Source: Volvariella volvacea V23 (Eukaryota > Basidiomycota > Agaricomycetes > Agaricales > Pluteaceae). From it: 64,000 nucleotides of DNA. The translations under genes and the position numbers were made by a program. The stretch covers positions 530,003-594,002 of the forward strand of contig KB722740.1 of NCBI GenBank assembly GCA_000349905.1. The letters run 5' to 3'. Shown one piece after another: positions 20,714 to 33,041 of the stretch. How positions within the stretch are numbered: position 1 is the stretch's first letter; each line of letters opens with the position of its first letter. Under the pieces are notes generated by a model that worked only from the letters and a program-made list of their open reading frames with translations, did not search any database and was not told where the DNA came from.

Positions 20714-23499
20714 TTAGTCGTGCGAAGCTAAAGAAACTCTCAATGGCAAATTCTCCCCCGCTAGTTGTTCCCCTTCCAGTGTGGGCAGCATAACTAGACA
20801 AGCCTCCCTCCTGAGCCTGTTGATATCCTCAGAAGGCGCAAGCTCAAAATTTTCGACAATCTCTACAGTTAATGAGAGCACTTCGTAAAGTGCAAATCTC
20901 CACCCAATGCAAGCGCGGACCCCACCAGCAAAGGTTAATCTGTGACGAAACCACAAGAACCCCCACGACGGAGATGAAACCGATGATATGATGAGTCGTC
21001 CAGGCGAAGGGTAACATAGGCACGGAACAAATACTCACAGATTCCCATAGACACCCAGCGTCGGTCCTTTTTTCTCACCCGAGTATCTGATCCATCTTTC
21101 CGGGTCAAATACGTGGGCATCTTCTCCAAATATTTCCTTATTCCTGAACACAAGCCCAAACTCTATCAGAACTCCCGGCGCCCGTTGTCTGAAGGCGAGT
21201 AAGTGCATACCTATTATACGCGGCGATGGATGCTATTATTTTGATCCCCTTCGGCACATGTAGCTCGTTGATGGTTTCACCTGCCGTGGTCACTATTGGG
21301 GTAGATAGTGGCAAGACATCATCCTTCGCGGCCATCCGATAATTTTGATACAAGGCTGGATGAAATCTCATCGATTCCTAAAGCCCGAGCAAACGGATCG
21401 AAGTCTATTCGCACAGCGCAACCGCCCTAATATCTCGATGCTTACCTTTATAACCGCATGGAGGTACTGCATGTTATCAAGATCTGACGCGGCGAAGTCA
21501 GAACCACCTTTTGCAGCAATATTTTGCTTTGTGGCCCTGATTTCCGCCCTCAGTTTGTTTTGGACTTCAGGGTGCTTGGCTATTTCCAATAGCACCCAGC
21601 ACAGCGTCGTTGCACTCGTTTCGTGACCCGCTAGGAGGATGGTTCTGGGCCAGCATAAGCCAATTGCTTTGCTCAGTGACATGGAATGCTACTTACCGCA
21701 TCTGAGCAAGCATTTCCTCTTCTGTCAGCCGAGTTTCTGCATTCTCCGACGCGTTTGCCTTGACTGACAGTTTGAATTGTTGAGCAGGTCCGTAAAATCC
21801 GTGCGGGAGGTCACAATGAGTACAAACCTAATAGGCTCAGGATATCTTTGTTTCCTTTCCCTTGAAGCAATGCCTCAGATTTTGACCTTACTAGCTCCCT
21901 TGTGACTTCGTTGGCCAGTTTCTCCGTATGGCGGGCGTGGACTAAATTTCTTCGGTTCGAATACTTTGACATCAATTGCAACGCCCAGACTGGCAGCACC
22001 GTCTGCATAAAAATGCCCGACTTGGTGGGCGAGCCCAACGTGTCTGACCTGCGCGAATAATGCCGTTAAGATGAATAGCTCTGGCACGCAAGGAACAGGG
22101 TGCACACATCAGGCCGAGATATGCTTTCATAAATTCGTTATCAGCGTTGGCTAGGGCACCAAACTGATAGTCGAACGCGGCTGCGAAAGTTCCCTCGTTG
22201 TTATCTAACCGTGGTGATTCAGGCATGCATGTACGACATACCCTCTCCTATCGAATCCATCGTTGCACGAGAGAGCCATGACGCCACATTTAATGTCACA
22301 GCTTGGTCAGGTGAACCAGCCAGCATGTCCGTCCATTGCGCAGTGAGCTAAGGCATGAAATTTTAGAGGTCAAGGGTTGCAACAGGTGGGGAGAGGAACC
22401 ATCAATGTCAGCACAAGGCGTCCCAGCGCGGGTTAAAGTTACCAAAACCAAGACCAAAACCTACCTCTGCTCCAACCTTCCTGAAAATTGGCACGAAAGC
22501 CTTGGACTCCGGAGCTGTGAGAGGAAGTGGCAAAGACACCACGTAATAGAAAGGTCGAAAGGTACCACAGGGTGGGCGAGGGAGATAAGTTCCAATAAGG
22601 GTCAAGAACAGTTCATAATGGAGAATTCAATCAAACCCTCACCGCCGAACCCTGGCAACATCACTTCCCTTTGCTTGCGGTGGACCTCACCTAAGCATCG
22701 GTAGCGGTGAAGAAATTTACATATTGAGCACATTATTCCAAGCGATGACCAGCGTGATGGGTGCTTAGGGCCTCGACTCACCATCTGCCCAGAGAAGACC
22801 ACGACCCATCAACACTCTTGATATTTCTGTCCTCTCAGGCCACTTCAAGAATCCATAACCTGCGAAAATATTGGTCAATTTAGCAGGAGCCAAGAGGACG
22901 CGGTAGGAATGCATAGGCTGATTGGAATTCGCGAAAAGCCTCTTACCAGAGGTATGGAAAATATGTTGCAGTGCCTTTGGGTCCGCTATCCACAGGCGGT
23001 CTTCCTGCAAATCCCACGCAGGTTATAGCGGGTAAAATGCATCCGTAAAGTCAACTAACCACAAACGATGGGTAGCGTATTTGCACTCACTCCGAATGGC
23101 CCTTTAATCCGTACGACATCGCCGAATTCACTTTGAAATCGAAAATCAGGCACACCGGCCTGGCTCTGAAATATTTCAGGAAGATTGCCTGCGTGGGCGA
23201 CGATGAGCGCTGCATGTCGACACACAGAGGGGTAGAGGGACAATGCACTACTCGCTGCGGTGTGAGTAGGCCCACAACAAGCCAGGTTCAGCCACAGCGA
23301 TCTGCGCGTAGATCACAGAGGTAAATTAGAGGTTCAAACTTGACATCAACGCACCCAACCACCAGGACTCTGGGGGCGGTCCTGGGATGTGAGCAACCGA
23401 GATGCGGTTGTATCGTCGATATATGGCGTAGAGAGTCGCGAAGAACACGCCGAGGAGTGCCAGAGAAGAGTAATTGGGTTGTATCGTTGCTGACAGCAT
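20714..23499 (-). CDS. Cytochrome P450 monooxygenase
   Basis: A heme-thiolate monooxygenase, ER-anchored, substrate unknown. I chose ATG at 23499: it opens MLSATIQPNYSSLALLGVFF, a membrane anchor, followed by the IPGPPPESWWLG hinge. Downstream exons show GDVVRIKGPFG, LLWADG, HRKQREVMLPGFGGEG, and the I-helix LAGHETSATTLCW (oxygen-activation motif AGHETS). They continue with the K-helix ExxR as ESMR in ESMRFHPALYQNYRMA, then FDPERW, and the heme loop FAGGVRACIG with the axial Cys. About 13 short introns are needed. The length (roughly 540 residues) is normal for the superfamily and all signature residues are present, so the gene appears intact. The style is that of the large CYP expansions of Agaricomycetes (CYP5150-like is a guess). 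There is no clustering with other secondary-metabolism genes. Confidence 0.92.
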
Positions 23500-23620
23500 G
23501 GTGGAAGCTGCAGATAGAGGTACAGAGAGAGTTGCCGTAGAGCGGGAACTCGATGGGGTATTATGGGAAACAAGGTCAGCTTAAAGAGCGGTGAGGATAA
23601 TGCACTCGAGCTGCAGGGAA

Positions 23621-23636
23621 GTGATATATATAAAAG
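23621..23636 (-). promoter_or_regulatory. TATA box of the P450 gene
   Basis: The minus strand reads TTTTATATATATC about 125 bp upstream of the P450 start codon. The position suits a core promoter with a short leader. Confidence 0.45.
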
Positions 23637-23639
23637 GGA

Positions 23640-25203
23640 CGGACCTGGGGGGTGCTTCGATCACAGGCCGGAAAAGAAGTTGGCGTAAATGTAACGTCTG
23701 GTGGTCATTTATAGGTTTGAGCCTCGTAATGTAAGGCTGGAATGCAAATACTAATTATGCAGTTGATTGCTGTTGAGATGACAATGATTGTGGTGTCTAA
23801 ACCGGGCGAGGCTGTCACTGAAGCAAGGCAATGAGGATGGGCGAAAAGATGGCTACCCCAGACTTACTTGCTACCCCGCTGTGTTACATGTATGTACACG
23901 TAGGCCAATGAAAGAGGGGCACACGCACATGTGTAGGTGAATTGGGTCGTATAAACTATCACCCGCGAAATGTCTGCTTGCATGTGACCACCCCCCGTTA
24001 TTTATCCATCTCAAATCGCAAGCTGGGGGCTCCTTGGTCTGGGAGAAAATCCTCGGTATTACTCGTGGTCTTGCGATAGATAGGACTCCGAACATCGCGC
24101 ACACCTTATTGGAGGTGGAACATCCCCGGCCAGTCAGATTTCGTTGCAAATCGCTGATGGTGTGTATGTCACAGCACCCGGATTCTCGCGCAGGTTTCCT
24201 CTTGAGGTTGAAGGGGCAATAGGGAAATATGTTCCTTGGTATAAACTGTTTATCCATCTAGGTTAGCATGAAATGAAGAGCACAGCTCGTGTCGATGATT
24301 TCCACTTACAATCGGGGTTGGGTCGGTGTGAACATCTCACGAGCTGAGCCGCCGCTCGGAGTTGGAGAGGTGTTAATACACATGCTTCCTCCGCTGTGTC
24401 AAACACTCTTGTGTGTTTGATTGACCCTGGGCCCTAATTTCCTTGAGACTACAGCGGGTGACGTCGTGTTCATATGGTATTCCTACCGCCACAATTACAC
24501 GAAACGTCGATCATTGCGCGATATGAGCAATGGCACTATTGACCCCACCGCCACGAAAAGAGATGAACGCGTCAAGGGCTTTGGGGCAGACAAGCTGGGT
24601 ATACAGATGATGCGTAGTAGGTGCACTTGACTGAGATAGATATCACCCAAGTGTCAAGCAGACAAGTTCAGACAGGCCACGAGCTCAAACATGCCGTCGT
24701 CCCTTACAATCCTATGAAGAGGGTCAAAAGCTTAAACACTTTATCCGATACAGATGTTCATAAACTGTTTATCCTGCCAATGAGACCGAGGACGAATATT
24801 GCCCAAGAAGGACGGCGGAGCCAGAAGAATGGGGAAGAGTTGCAACGGCGACCGTGAATTGAGGCCCTATTCGCGGGCAGGGATCGCGAAGTATTGCTTC
24901 TAGATTCTCGAATACCAAGCCTGTGGCGGGCAAAAGTTTATGGGGTGGCAGCAATATTGTGCCTGTCGCAAGTTGGACCTGGGGGTGCAGGTCAGCATAA
25001 TCAGCGTCGGCATATCCTTGCACGGGTTGGTGGTAAGAGATCAGTGCAAGCCGAGCGCGGGGGTGTTCAGGATAGATACCATTGTGGCTGCAACAAGGAT
25101 GAGCACCTAGGGCGACGCAACGCGCACGGCAGTAGACGCCCGCCGGCATTTCCGGCAATACACTCCAACTTTTCTGCTCCCACCACTTTTGCCACGAACT
25201 CCA
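23640..25203. other. Gene-poor 1.6-kb intergenic region with a repeated dyad
   Basis: No protein motif was recognised in any frame. The element ATAAACTGTTTATCC occurs twice in direct orientation, at 24241-24255 and 24760-24774. The remaining sequence is mixed and unremarkable. It contains the promoter of the DMAC1-like gene at its right end. Confidence 0.35.
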
Positions 25204-25617
25204 ATGTCGACTCCTGCTAACGACACTCCCACGTCTCCAAAATCCAGCAGTGATACCACAGAGCAGGCGCCTCCTTCGAGGGTTGCTCCCTACGGATCTG
25301 CCAACCGCTCGCTCGTTGAACAAATAGATGCGCTTCCTGGCTCAAAAGATTGCCTCTCATGTCGAATCATTGGCTCGGGTACCTTTGCTGCTGTCGGAAT
25401 GTATGCGCTGTGGCAGTCCCGTGCCGCTGCACCTGGGACTCCGGCTCAGAAGAGGATTGTAGCAGGACTGGGAGTTGGTATGTTACAGGCATATTTATGT
25501 TTTGCAATTGGCGATTAATACCCATGCTAGCGCTGTGCGCCGGGAGTGTCATTCGGTGGATGCAGTGTAAGTGCTCTCAATTCCTGCTATAAGGCATGTC
25601 CTCATTATTTTTCAGGA
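25204..25617 (+). CDS. Small membrane protein with DMAC1/TMEM261-like (DUF4536) domain
   Basis: Starts MSTPANDTPTSPKSSSD, a disordered tail, then CLSCRIIGSGTFAAVGMYAL, a CxxC followed by a hydrophobic helix, and a second hydrophobic segment (KRIVAGLGV joined to ALCAGSVIRW). This two-helix layout with DCLSCRxxG resembles the DUF4536 domain of human DMAC1, a mitochondrial complex I membrane-arm assembly factor; the assignment is from pattern only. Intron 1 is 25478-25530 and intron 2 is 25567-25615. Splicing intron 2 creates the stop codon across the junction, ending the protein at ...IRWMQ; if unspliced it ends at 25592. The gene is convergent with, and nearly touching, the enoyl-CoA hydratase gene. 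Confidence 0.6.
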
Positions 25618-25673
25618 CCGCGACTATGCGGTGCTTTAGATGCTAGACTAATGATACAATTATATCCCATCAT

Positions 25674-26833
25674 TTATGAGTGGGTCCAGTTGGCCTTCCT
25701 CTTCTCGGCAAAAGCAGCCATGCCTATTAAACACGTCAGATTGGGGTGCAGCAGTACCAAGACACTACGTACCTTCTTTCTGGTCATTTGTTGCAAAGAG
25801 TCCATGGAATATCCTTCTCTCGAATCTCAAACCCTCGGCCAGAGTAAGCTCGTATGCTAAAAGCAATAATTATTCCGTATCAATACTTGAAGGAGCAATT
25901 TCACTTACCAGCGTTGACGACTTCCTTGCATGCCTGTGTAGCAATCTGGCTCTTGCTTGCAATCTCTTTGGCCATTGCGACAGCCTCCTTGACCACTTCA
26001 CCCTCACCCTCGCCAACAACACGGCTAACCAGACCCCAGTTCTCAGCCTCTTTGGCTCCAACCATTCGGCCGGTCAAGCACATTTCCATCGCTCGTGATT
26101 TGCCAATGAGATGTGCAAGACGTTGGGAGCCTCCTCCGCCTGGGGTGACACCCAAGTTGATCTCAGGCTGACCAAACTTTGCGGTGGGTGAAGCCAGGAT
26201 GATATCACACATCAATGCCAACTCGCAACCACCGCCGAGCTGAGGTCAGGGGGCCGTCATTGGTGTAGGGTGCAGAAACAATATTGGGTGAACGTACCGC
26301 GAATCCGCTGACAGCAGCGATAATGGGCTTTCGGATCTTGGTCATGTTAGCCCAGTCTTCCAAAAACTTGTTCTTGTACACATCCGCGTCTACATTTGCG
26401 CTTAGGTTCCGGGCGGGAGGTGTTTAGAAGCACTGAGACGTACATTGCTTGTCCTTCATTTCCTTGATATCCGCACCAGCTAGCGTACCATGTATAGTCT
26501 TCGTTTACATGAGATAGGTTCTGGCTCACCAGCAAATGCCTTCTCGGAACCAGTGATGACAATGGCCCCGACGGACTGGTCGGCATCAGCTTCCTCCAAT
26601 GCCTTGTTGAGTTCCGCGAACAGGGGGCTGCTCAGAGCATTCAAGGCCTTGGGTCTGTTCAGGGTGATGAGAGTAACACCTGTATCAGGACGCGAAGTGA
26701 GGATGTTCTCGTATTGAGTTGTGGAGGACATGAATCTCAGAGCAACACGAGCGTGAGCAGGGGAACGAAGGAAGAAGCGGGTTGTTGCGAGTTTTGATGG
26801 AGCAGAGGAGCGAAGGAGATAGACGGAAGACAT
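25674..26833 (-). CDS. Enoyl-CoA hydratase, mitochondrial (ECHS1 type)
   Basis: This enzyme hydrates trans-2-enoyl-CoA to 3-hydroxyacyl-CoA in beta-oxidation and branched-chain amino acid breakdown. It starts [20 protein letters not shown], an Arg/Ser-rich presequence, then [15 protein letters not shown] and [12 protein letters not shown], followed by a short exon (MKDKQY). Then come [29 protein letters not shown] and [20 protein letters not shown]. Both catalytic glutamates of the crotonase family are present (in GCELA and PEINLG). The C-terminus ends [10 protein letters not shown] at 25674. About five short introns. The protein appears complete at roughly 290 residues. Confidence 0.93.
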
Positions 26834-26984
26834 TGTGGGTTTCTATATATGAGGTGGAGGAGAGACTTGTGGAATGTGGGGATTGGAGGAGAAGGTTGAG
26901 TGCTTTCATATGCACCGGGCTTTTTATTTGCTGATCCGGTCCGCTTCTACTCTATTCCACTCAATGTACTTTACAGCCCAAAGA

Positions 26985-27526
26985 CTACTCAGGGAATGGC
27001 GTAGCAGAAAAGAACGGCAAGATAACTAGTTTCTCATTGTCCCACTGCGTCATGTCGCAATTGAGTTCGGGATGGCATAGACTGTTAATAATGCACTTAC
27101 CACTCCAGATGTGTAATAAATGTCGGACTCAATAAGCGCCTTCACCTCGTCCAGCGTCTTGGCCTTGACAATCAGTATAGAACCCACGGCCTTCTTGTCG
27201 GTACCCTCCAAGTTCGCCGACTCTGGCGTTGTCAGCATCCCTCCCACCTCTATATGCGATGTCAAACTGGAATCAACCGGAAAGAACCTGGAAAGCTCAC
27301 GGACGGTCCCATTGTCGATCAAGGGCTTCAAGTTACTCAGATGAGTACCTCTGACCTGATACCGTGTTGCCAACGTCCTCTCTTTTGTACTATCCGGTGC
27401 ATAGACAAAGAACTTCTGGAACGAGTCGGTCGTGGACGACATTGCACGAATATGTTGGAGGAAATGGACTCTTTGGTGGGTATTTCGGTGCAATGCTCTG
27501 ATTGAGACACTTGCAAAGGACAGCAT
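26985..27526 (-). CDS. YCII-domain protein, copy A
   Basis: A small protein with a dimeric alpha/beta-barrel YCII fold: KFFVYAPDSTKERTLATRYQ, PESANLEGTDKKAVGSILIV and DEVKALIESDIYYTSGV. A last exon ends WDNEKLVILPFFSATPFPE at 26985, after an intron of about 55 nt. The function of fungal YCII proteins is unknown, so none is assigned. The ATG at 27526 adds a 28-residue Arg/His-rich extension that could target mitochondria. However, a TATAAATA on the minus strand lies only about 22-30 bp upstream of it, so transcription may begin at or inside that extension and the ATG at 27442 (MSSTTDSFQ) may be the true start. It is a tandem paralogue of the next gene. Confidence 0.82.
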
Positions 27527-27547
27527 ACTCTTCTGGAACCCGAGAGG

Positions 27548-27555
27548 TATTTATA
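27548..27555 (-). promoter_or_regulatory. TATA box of YCII copy A
   Basis: TATAAATA on the minus strand. Its short distance to the first ATG argues for initiation of translation at the internal Met of copy A. Confidence 0.4.
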
Positions 27556-27666
27556 CCACAAGGTGAGCAAAATAGGTATATGGTGTAAATAATGGATGTG
27601 GAAATGTGGTTTCCGAAGGTGCCCTGGCCCAGCTCGTCCATTCAATGGAAGTTTCCGTTATCTAAT

Positions 27667-28196
27667 CTAAGGAAGGGGTGTGGCAGCAATGAACGGCAAA
27701 ATAACCAGTTTCTCTGGGTCCCACTGTGTGGCCCCATCAGCATTTGCGAACTAGCATGCTTACGAGGGAACTACTTACGACGCCAGTCACGTAGTATGGG
27801 TCGTTCTCAATCACTTTGCGCACCCTATGGAAGTACTTGAGCCCTACTACTCGCATTGTCCTCTGGGCCATGCACTTACTCCTCGATGCTCTCAGCTTCA
27901 AAGATCATCGTAGACCCAATCATCTTCTTCTGAGCACCAGGCTCGAGAGATTCTGGCGTGAGAAGGGGACCGCCAACGCCTAGTGCCAACAATTCGTCCG
28001 AGGTCAAGTTCCTGGTAGTAATCAACGATTGAATGCAATAAAGCTTACGAGTGAACTTGCTCGCTACGTTCTTAGCAGCTAGCTCCAAGTGTTTCGGTCT
28101 CGCCGCCAGCCGACGTTCAAACGTCCCTTCCTCCGTCTTGTCGGGAGCGTATACGAAAAACAAGTGCTTAGTTGGTGTAGTCGTCGATTCCGACAT
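27667..28196 (-). CDS. YCII-domain protein, copy B
   Basis: A paralogue of copy A, transcribed in the same direction 141 bp upstream of it. It reads MSESTTTPTKHLFFVYAPDK, then an exon from about 28010 with LLTPESLEPGAQKKMIGSTM, a middle part equivalent to VRKVIENDPYYVTGV, and the C-terminal exon WDPEKLVILPFIAATPLP. The terminal WDxEKLVILPFxxATPxP is shared with copy A, whose exon structure also matches (last intron at the same place). Copy B lacks the N-terminal extension. Its minus-strand TATAAAT is at about 28238-28244, some 45 bp upstream of ATG. Function unknown. Confidence 0.82.
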
Positions 28197-28627
28197 GCTT
28201 TGTGGACTCTGGAAGCTCGCTGTGAACTCGTCATCTCATTTATACCCTGAACAAATGGTCCGGTGTACCCCAACGAGGCACGGAACCGGACCATCGAGTG
28301 CTGAACGTTGATCTGCTGACTGATCTAATCAAAGGAATGGAGGACAACGGACCGTGTGATGCCTTGGGAATCCAGCCCATCAGACATTGGATTAGAATGG
28401 ATACGGACATATGTGGTTTTGCGATGGCCAAGGAAATCCGAACCCCAAATTCAAGTGAATAGGCTGTCTGCTGGGTATCAAATAAATCGTCCGTAATTGC
28501 AGGTTGGTTCACCATGTGCGTACTCAGACGAAAAGGAGTTCAAATCGTTTAATAAGAGTTTACAACGCAATAGGCGCCATATAATATAAAGGCAAGACGT
28601 AATTCACGCAAGGGTAAATGAAATATA
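28197..28627. other. Intergenic between YCII copy B and MED14
   Basis: Holds the YCII copy B promoter (TATAAAT on the minus strand near 28240) and the MED14 3' end. No gene is visible in it. Confidence 0.4.
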
Positions 28628-31600
28628 CTACACAGTTGAAGGTGTCGCCGATGTAGAGGGGTTTGGAGCGGTGGTGGTTGTCGAAGCACTGGATCCACTT
28701 TGGGCCTTCAATTTCTCTACAACTCCTCGGTGTATGATCCTCCCCAGTCCCTGCACGGCGCTGGCATCACATACTACACCCACATCTATGACGGCCACTC
28801 TCCCTGGCTTGGCCGAACCCCTCAGAACAGCTTGCTTTGCTGCCGAAATGATCACTTCGCTGAATTGAGGGATAGGTTGGAGCCCTGGACTATCTGATGA
28901 GGATGATGAATTCGGGTCATTACTTGCTGTAACGTTCTTCTTCCTATCGGCCAAGCAGACACAGTGAGAAGCATCGATAATAGCCACCCGTTTGTCATGT
29001 AGTAACCGGAAGTCTAGGGCATGCCTGTCACAAATACCGCTGAATACCGTAAGGGTAGCCACATTGAACGCAAAAGACTCACCGCAAATCACCGTACAGC
29101 AATCTGTACCATCCAGCAGACTTAGCGAATGTATCGACGTTCTCACTTTCTTTCTCACTCTCCAGCCTGATCTCCTCCAACTCTGCGACGATGGGTAGAG
29201 TATCCCTCAGCAACATTACCAGTCGGTGTAGTGAAGGCGCTAATCCCTTGCCGTGCCGCAGTATACCTTGGAAGAATGACTCTGCTTCGTCATGTGGGTT
29301 GTATAGGTTGTCGTTGTCTTTACGTGGTATAGGTGCACCAGAAGCATCACGCCGAGGACGATAGCGTCCAAAGCGTAGGATAAAGTTGCCTCCCGTGAAC
29401 GAGAGCTGATCTTCGCATGACAAAGAGACAGTGTAGTCCTGTTAAATACTGATGAGTCGAATAGAATTTGGATCGCGAACAGGATCTTACAAGGCCATAA
29501 AGGAACTCCACCGTTTGTAAATCGAACGACAGCAATTTAACTCCTTGCAATTCCTCATTCTTCGCCATCTGCGCAACTGTGGCACAAGTCAATGATTTTA
29601 TTATCAAACAGCTTCAAGCCGTTTGAAGTGAACACGTACTTTCGCGTGCTATAACGACCATCTTCGATACCCTTGCCCATTCCTCTAAAAATTCATTTAC
29701 GCATGTCTTTACATCTTGTGATAGGAACGACACCACAGCTTCCGTTGTATCGTATATGATTCGCTTCGACGGACGTATGACCGAACTCGTTGTAGTGCTC
29801 CTTCCCATGGGTTGCTGCACATACTTGAGCTTGACGCATGTGATAACCTGTGCATCTTTATCGGACCACCAATTGAGAGGCACAACGCGAATGTTTGGCA
29901 TGGCCGCTTCAGCCGCTGGCGCGCCAGAAAGGATGTCTGATGCTTGAACGCAGAGAGCTGGAACAGAACGTGCCAGGGGAGATTGTATATGCATTAACTC
30001 TGGAGGGATGGGCCCGCTGCTTGGGCTGACATGGGTGAATGGGATACCACGAAGTTTTAGCTGACGTTCAACGTTCATGTATGCGACTCGAGCACTAGAG
30101 ACACCTAGTTAATGCATTTAACCAAATGTCGGCTCCTACTCACCAGCAATAACCATACAGTTCCTTCAAGACTTGCGTCTCAATATGAAAGCTGTATGAA
30201 ATTTTAATGCCGCGTTAGTGCTCCAAGTAAGACCACCTACGGATCCTGTTCTTCCATGTCAGATGGCGTACGGTGTGGCAATAGGTCTTGATTGCGTATT
30301 CGATCGAGGTCCAGCCATGCAATATCCTCCATGACCATGTACGAAGACATGGGTTCATTCCGCATGGCGTTAAGGGCATTTCCAGATCCACTCTTAATCG
30401 TGGTAGTGATAAGAGCAAATCGGAATTTCGAATCAGTGGCAACCACAACAAGATAGTGGTCACTACTGGGGAAATTCGCAAGTTGGATGAATAAGTTCCG
30501 CCGTGGGTTGCCTAGTCTGGCTAGTTCTGCTCTAAACTCAGTTTTTTGCGTACATCAAGGGAGGGTATAGCTAACCATGCTGAGGGAAATTGCGATGACG
30601 GAAAACGCGCAAGCCGAGATATTTCGCCTTCTGCTCAACTGATTCCATTATCATCTGAAGCGAACCTCATTCAGTCAGCAGTAATCCAGGGAAGGGGAAT
30701 GTAATCCTCACCGTTAAGCGTAGATCAGCAAGAACGAACTCCAAACCCATGGGGTAGGTATTAACTGTCTCTGTAGCTTTGATAAATTGTGGCCCTCTCC
30801 CTGCCGCCGCAAGGTCGCCAGTATCCCGCAGACTCAGCCGACCAGTTCTTATGTCTATAGATACAACAGCAACCTCATCGGCACACATATGAACCCAAAG
30901 AGCTGCATCGATCAATCCTTAGCAGTGTCGTGGGACGAGATGCCTGAGAGTACCAACCATCATTCTCGCACTTGACGTCATTTGGTCGCGAAAATATTGA
31001 CCGTGCAGGCCCATTACGTAGCCGGTAGTGAAAACTATTTAGTATGGCTCTCGAATGCTTCTCCAGAATCGTTCGTAGCATTGCCTCAAAGTCGAGGTTA
31101 TTAGGGTTCTGTGGATGATAAGGACGGGGTACGAAATAGGCATCTAGAGGAAACTCACGACAGAAAGTACATCCGCAGGGGGAGTCAGTTCCTGAGGGGG
31201 TATGACGACGCCTAGTGCGCCTTTTGATGGTGCCCACTTCACTGAGAATCTCAATCCTTCAACTTCGTCCGAAGGGCGGCCTGCACCCAGCTGAGACTTA
31301 TATTGTATTCGCGAGAGAATCCTTGCTTTGTGCGTCCGGGCAGGTCCACCGCCCAATTTAGGTGGTGACTTAACCTCTACTATTGCTATTGTCAGCGTCC
31401 CGCCGTGCGAAGGCAGTTGAAGTCGCTGTCGTGAGGGCTGATTGGGGGTTGGTCGTCTGCGCCGGTGAGTTAGAGTCTGTACATCCACTTTACAACTTTC
31501 TTACAGCCAATAATTCACTGTCATGGTCTTGCGATCTCGACTCATTTGAACAGATAGATAATCTGCCCAGCCCAACGCGCGCATTCTTGAGGCCTAGAGA

Positions 31601-33041
31601 AACAAGGTTTGAATAATGACGGGGAAGTCCTGAGAAAGACAGACCTGGTACCACAGAATCTCTAGCTGATAAGATAAGGACATCATTTCTGTAGCACTCA
31701 GACTGAGTATGGTTACGAGACCGGTTTGTATTATACGTACGAAGGAAATTATATAAACGGACAAGGGGAGCATCTACAGTCCCCTCTGGCAGTGTGGGGC
31801 GTGGGGGTATCTCAACTCCAGGGGGGTAAGCATCAGGTGGCAGAGGAACGTATTTTCCTAGGCGATTGTCCGCCTCTTCCGCAATATGTCGCTTCATAAT
31901 TCCGGTAGGTGTTCTAGGGAACTCTGCTCCAGCATTAACTTATCAATAGATTTGTGGAACGAATTTGCCCATACCTTGTAGGCCAGTTAAGTCACCTCCG
32001 ACGTTGAATAAGAATTCCACATGGACAAAGAACCAACCCTCCTGAGGTTCTGCGCCCCTCAGACATATTGAAGTCTCGAAAAGGTTCGGAACCGTAAAGT
32101 AGACACGACCATCGGCTTTGAAAAGCAAAGCAGTGTATCAGGACAGCAAATGGTGCAATGCCTATATCACGTTAATTACCTATTCGGTGAGATGACATCT
32201 CCACAGGGATAATTTCAGCCATGCGCAGTCTGTATCGCATAACATCCTCCATGTCCGATAAAATTTTGTCGATTTCATCGTCTGTAAGCGGGGTTGGTGG
32301 AATGATGGTTTTCTATGTGGGTGTAAGCAGTATCTCAGATGAACGGAGGGCGCTGGTAGAACCTTGATGCAGGTAGGCAGTCGCAAGTATGACCCAGTCG
32401 TTAATACGTCCAATGACGTTAACAAGTCGTGGTTACGGAGTCTGTTGAATGACTTATGTATAAAGCCATACGGGGTGAGATAGGCCGAACCTAGCTGGAT
32501 CCAAAGCATCTTTGGTCACTTGAATAGCTCTCATAGCCTCCTCGAACTGGTGATTCTGGTTCATCAAAAAAGCCGTTATGTTCTAAGACAAAAGAAGTGA
32601 ATATAGGAAACTCGGAAGGGAAAGACTTAATGCCATTACCATGCTCTTCTGAACAGTCTCCGCGTCCCGAGCCCATTTTGCCACTGCGTATAGCTTTACT
32701 GCCTGCTTTTTTGTCCGTACCACCCAGTCCGCTATAGTCCGCTTTCGCGCAGCATCCGATGTATTGGGGAGCCTTATTTCGAGCTTCGGTCAGCGTGAGG
32801 AGGACTGAGCATAGCAAGCATCTCACGTTTCTGCCATCTCTACTAGCTCGGCATAGATCGTTTGTGCAAATCTTGACAGCACTTCGCCGAGAGGGACTTG
32901 TTCATTGTCCACGACAGGAAGTTCTGCCTCCAATATTTCGAGTGATGGTTCGCCATGCCCGTTGACATGAATCCCGTTAGTTGTCGGAAATGCATTGGAC
33001 ATGATTTCAACGGCCATATTTTGACTTGATTCCTGAGCCAT
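28628..33041 (-). CDS. MED14: Mediator subunit 14 (Rgr1)
   Basis: The scaffold subunit that links the head, middle and tail of the RNA polymerase II Mediator complex. The N-terminal MED14 domain is clear: MAQESSQNMAVEIMSNAFP, then ELPVVDNEQVPLGEVLSRFA, IYAELVEMAET, RTIADWVVRTKKQAVKLYAV, MNITAFLMNQNHQFEEAMRA and LTPYGFIHKSFNRLRNHDLL. Later blocks include GQGMVYFTVPNLFETSICLR-type repeats (32100-31950), the INFLSQDV-like region (VVSFLSQDVKTCVNEFLEEW), LSFTGGNFILRFGRYRPR and a C-terminal PGRVAVIDVGVVCDAS. About 20 introns give a protein of some 1,050-1,150 residues, typical of basidiomycete MED14. A TTG just upstream of the chosen ATG (33041) is not used as a start. The gene is head-to-head with the SCYL1-like gene. 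Confidence 0.87.

Noticed and set aside
24769..25323. 184-codon minus-strand frame upstream of the DMAC1-like gene
   Set aside because: No family resemblance, odd Arg/Ser/Trp composition, and it overlaps the promoter and first exon of a better-supported gene on the other strand.
20714..28196. Secondary-metabolite cluster around the P450
   Set aside because: Neighbours are a mitochondrial factor, a DMAC1-like protein, enoyl-CoA hydratase and YCII genes; there is no backbone synthase, transporter or pathway regulator next to it.
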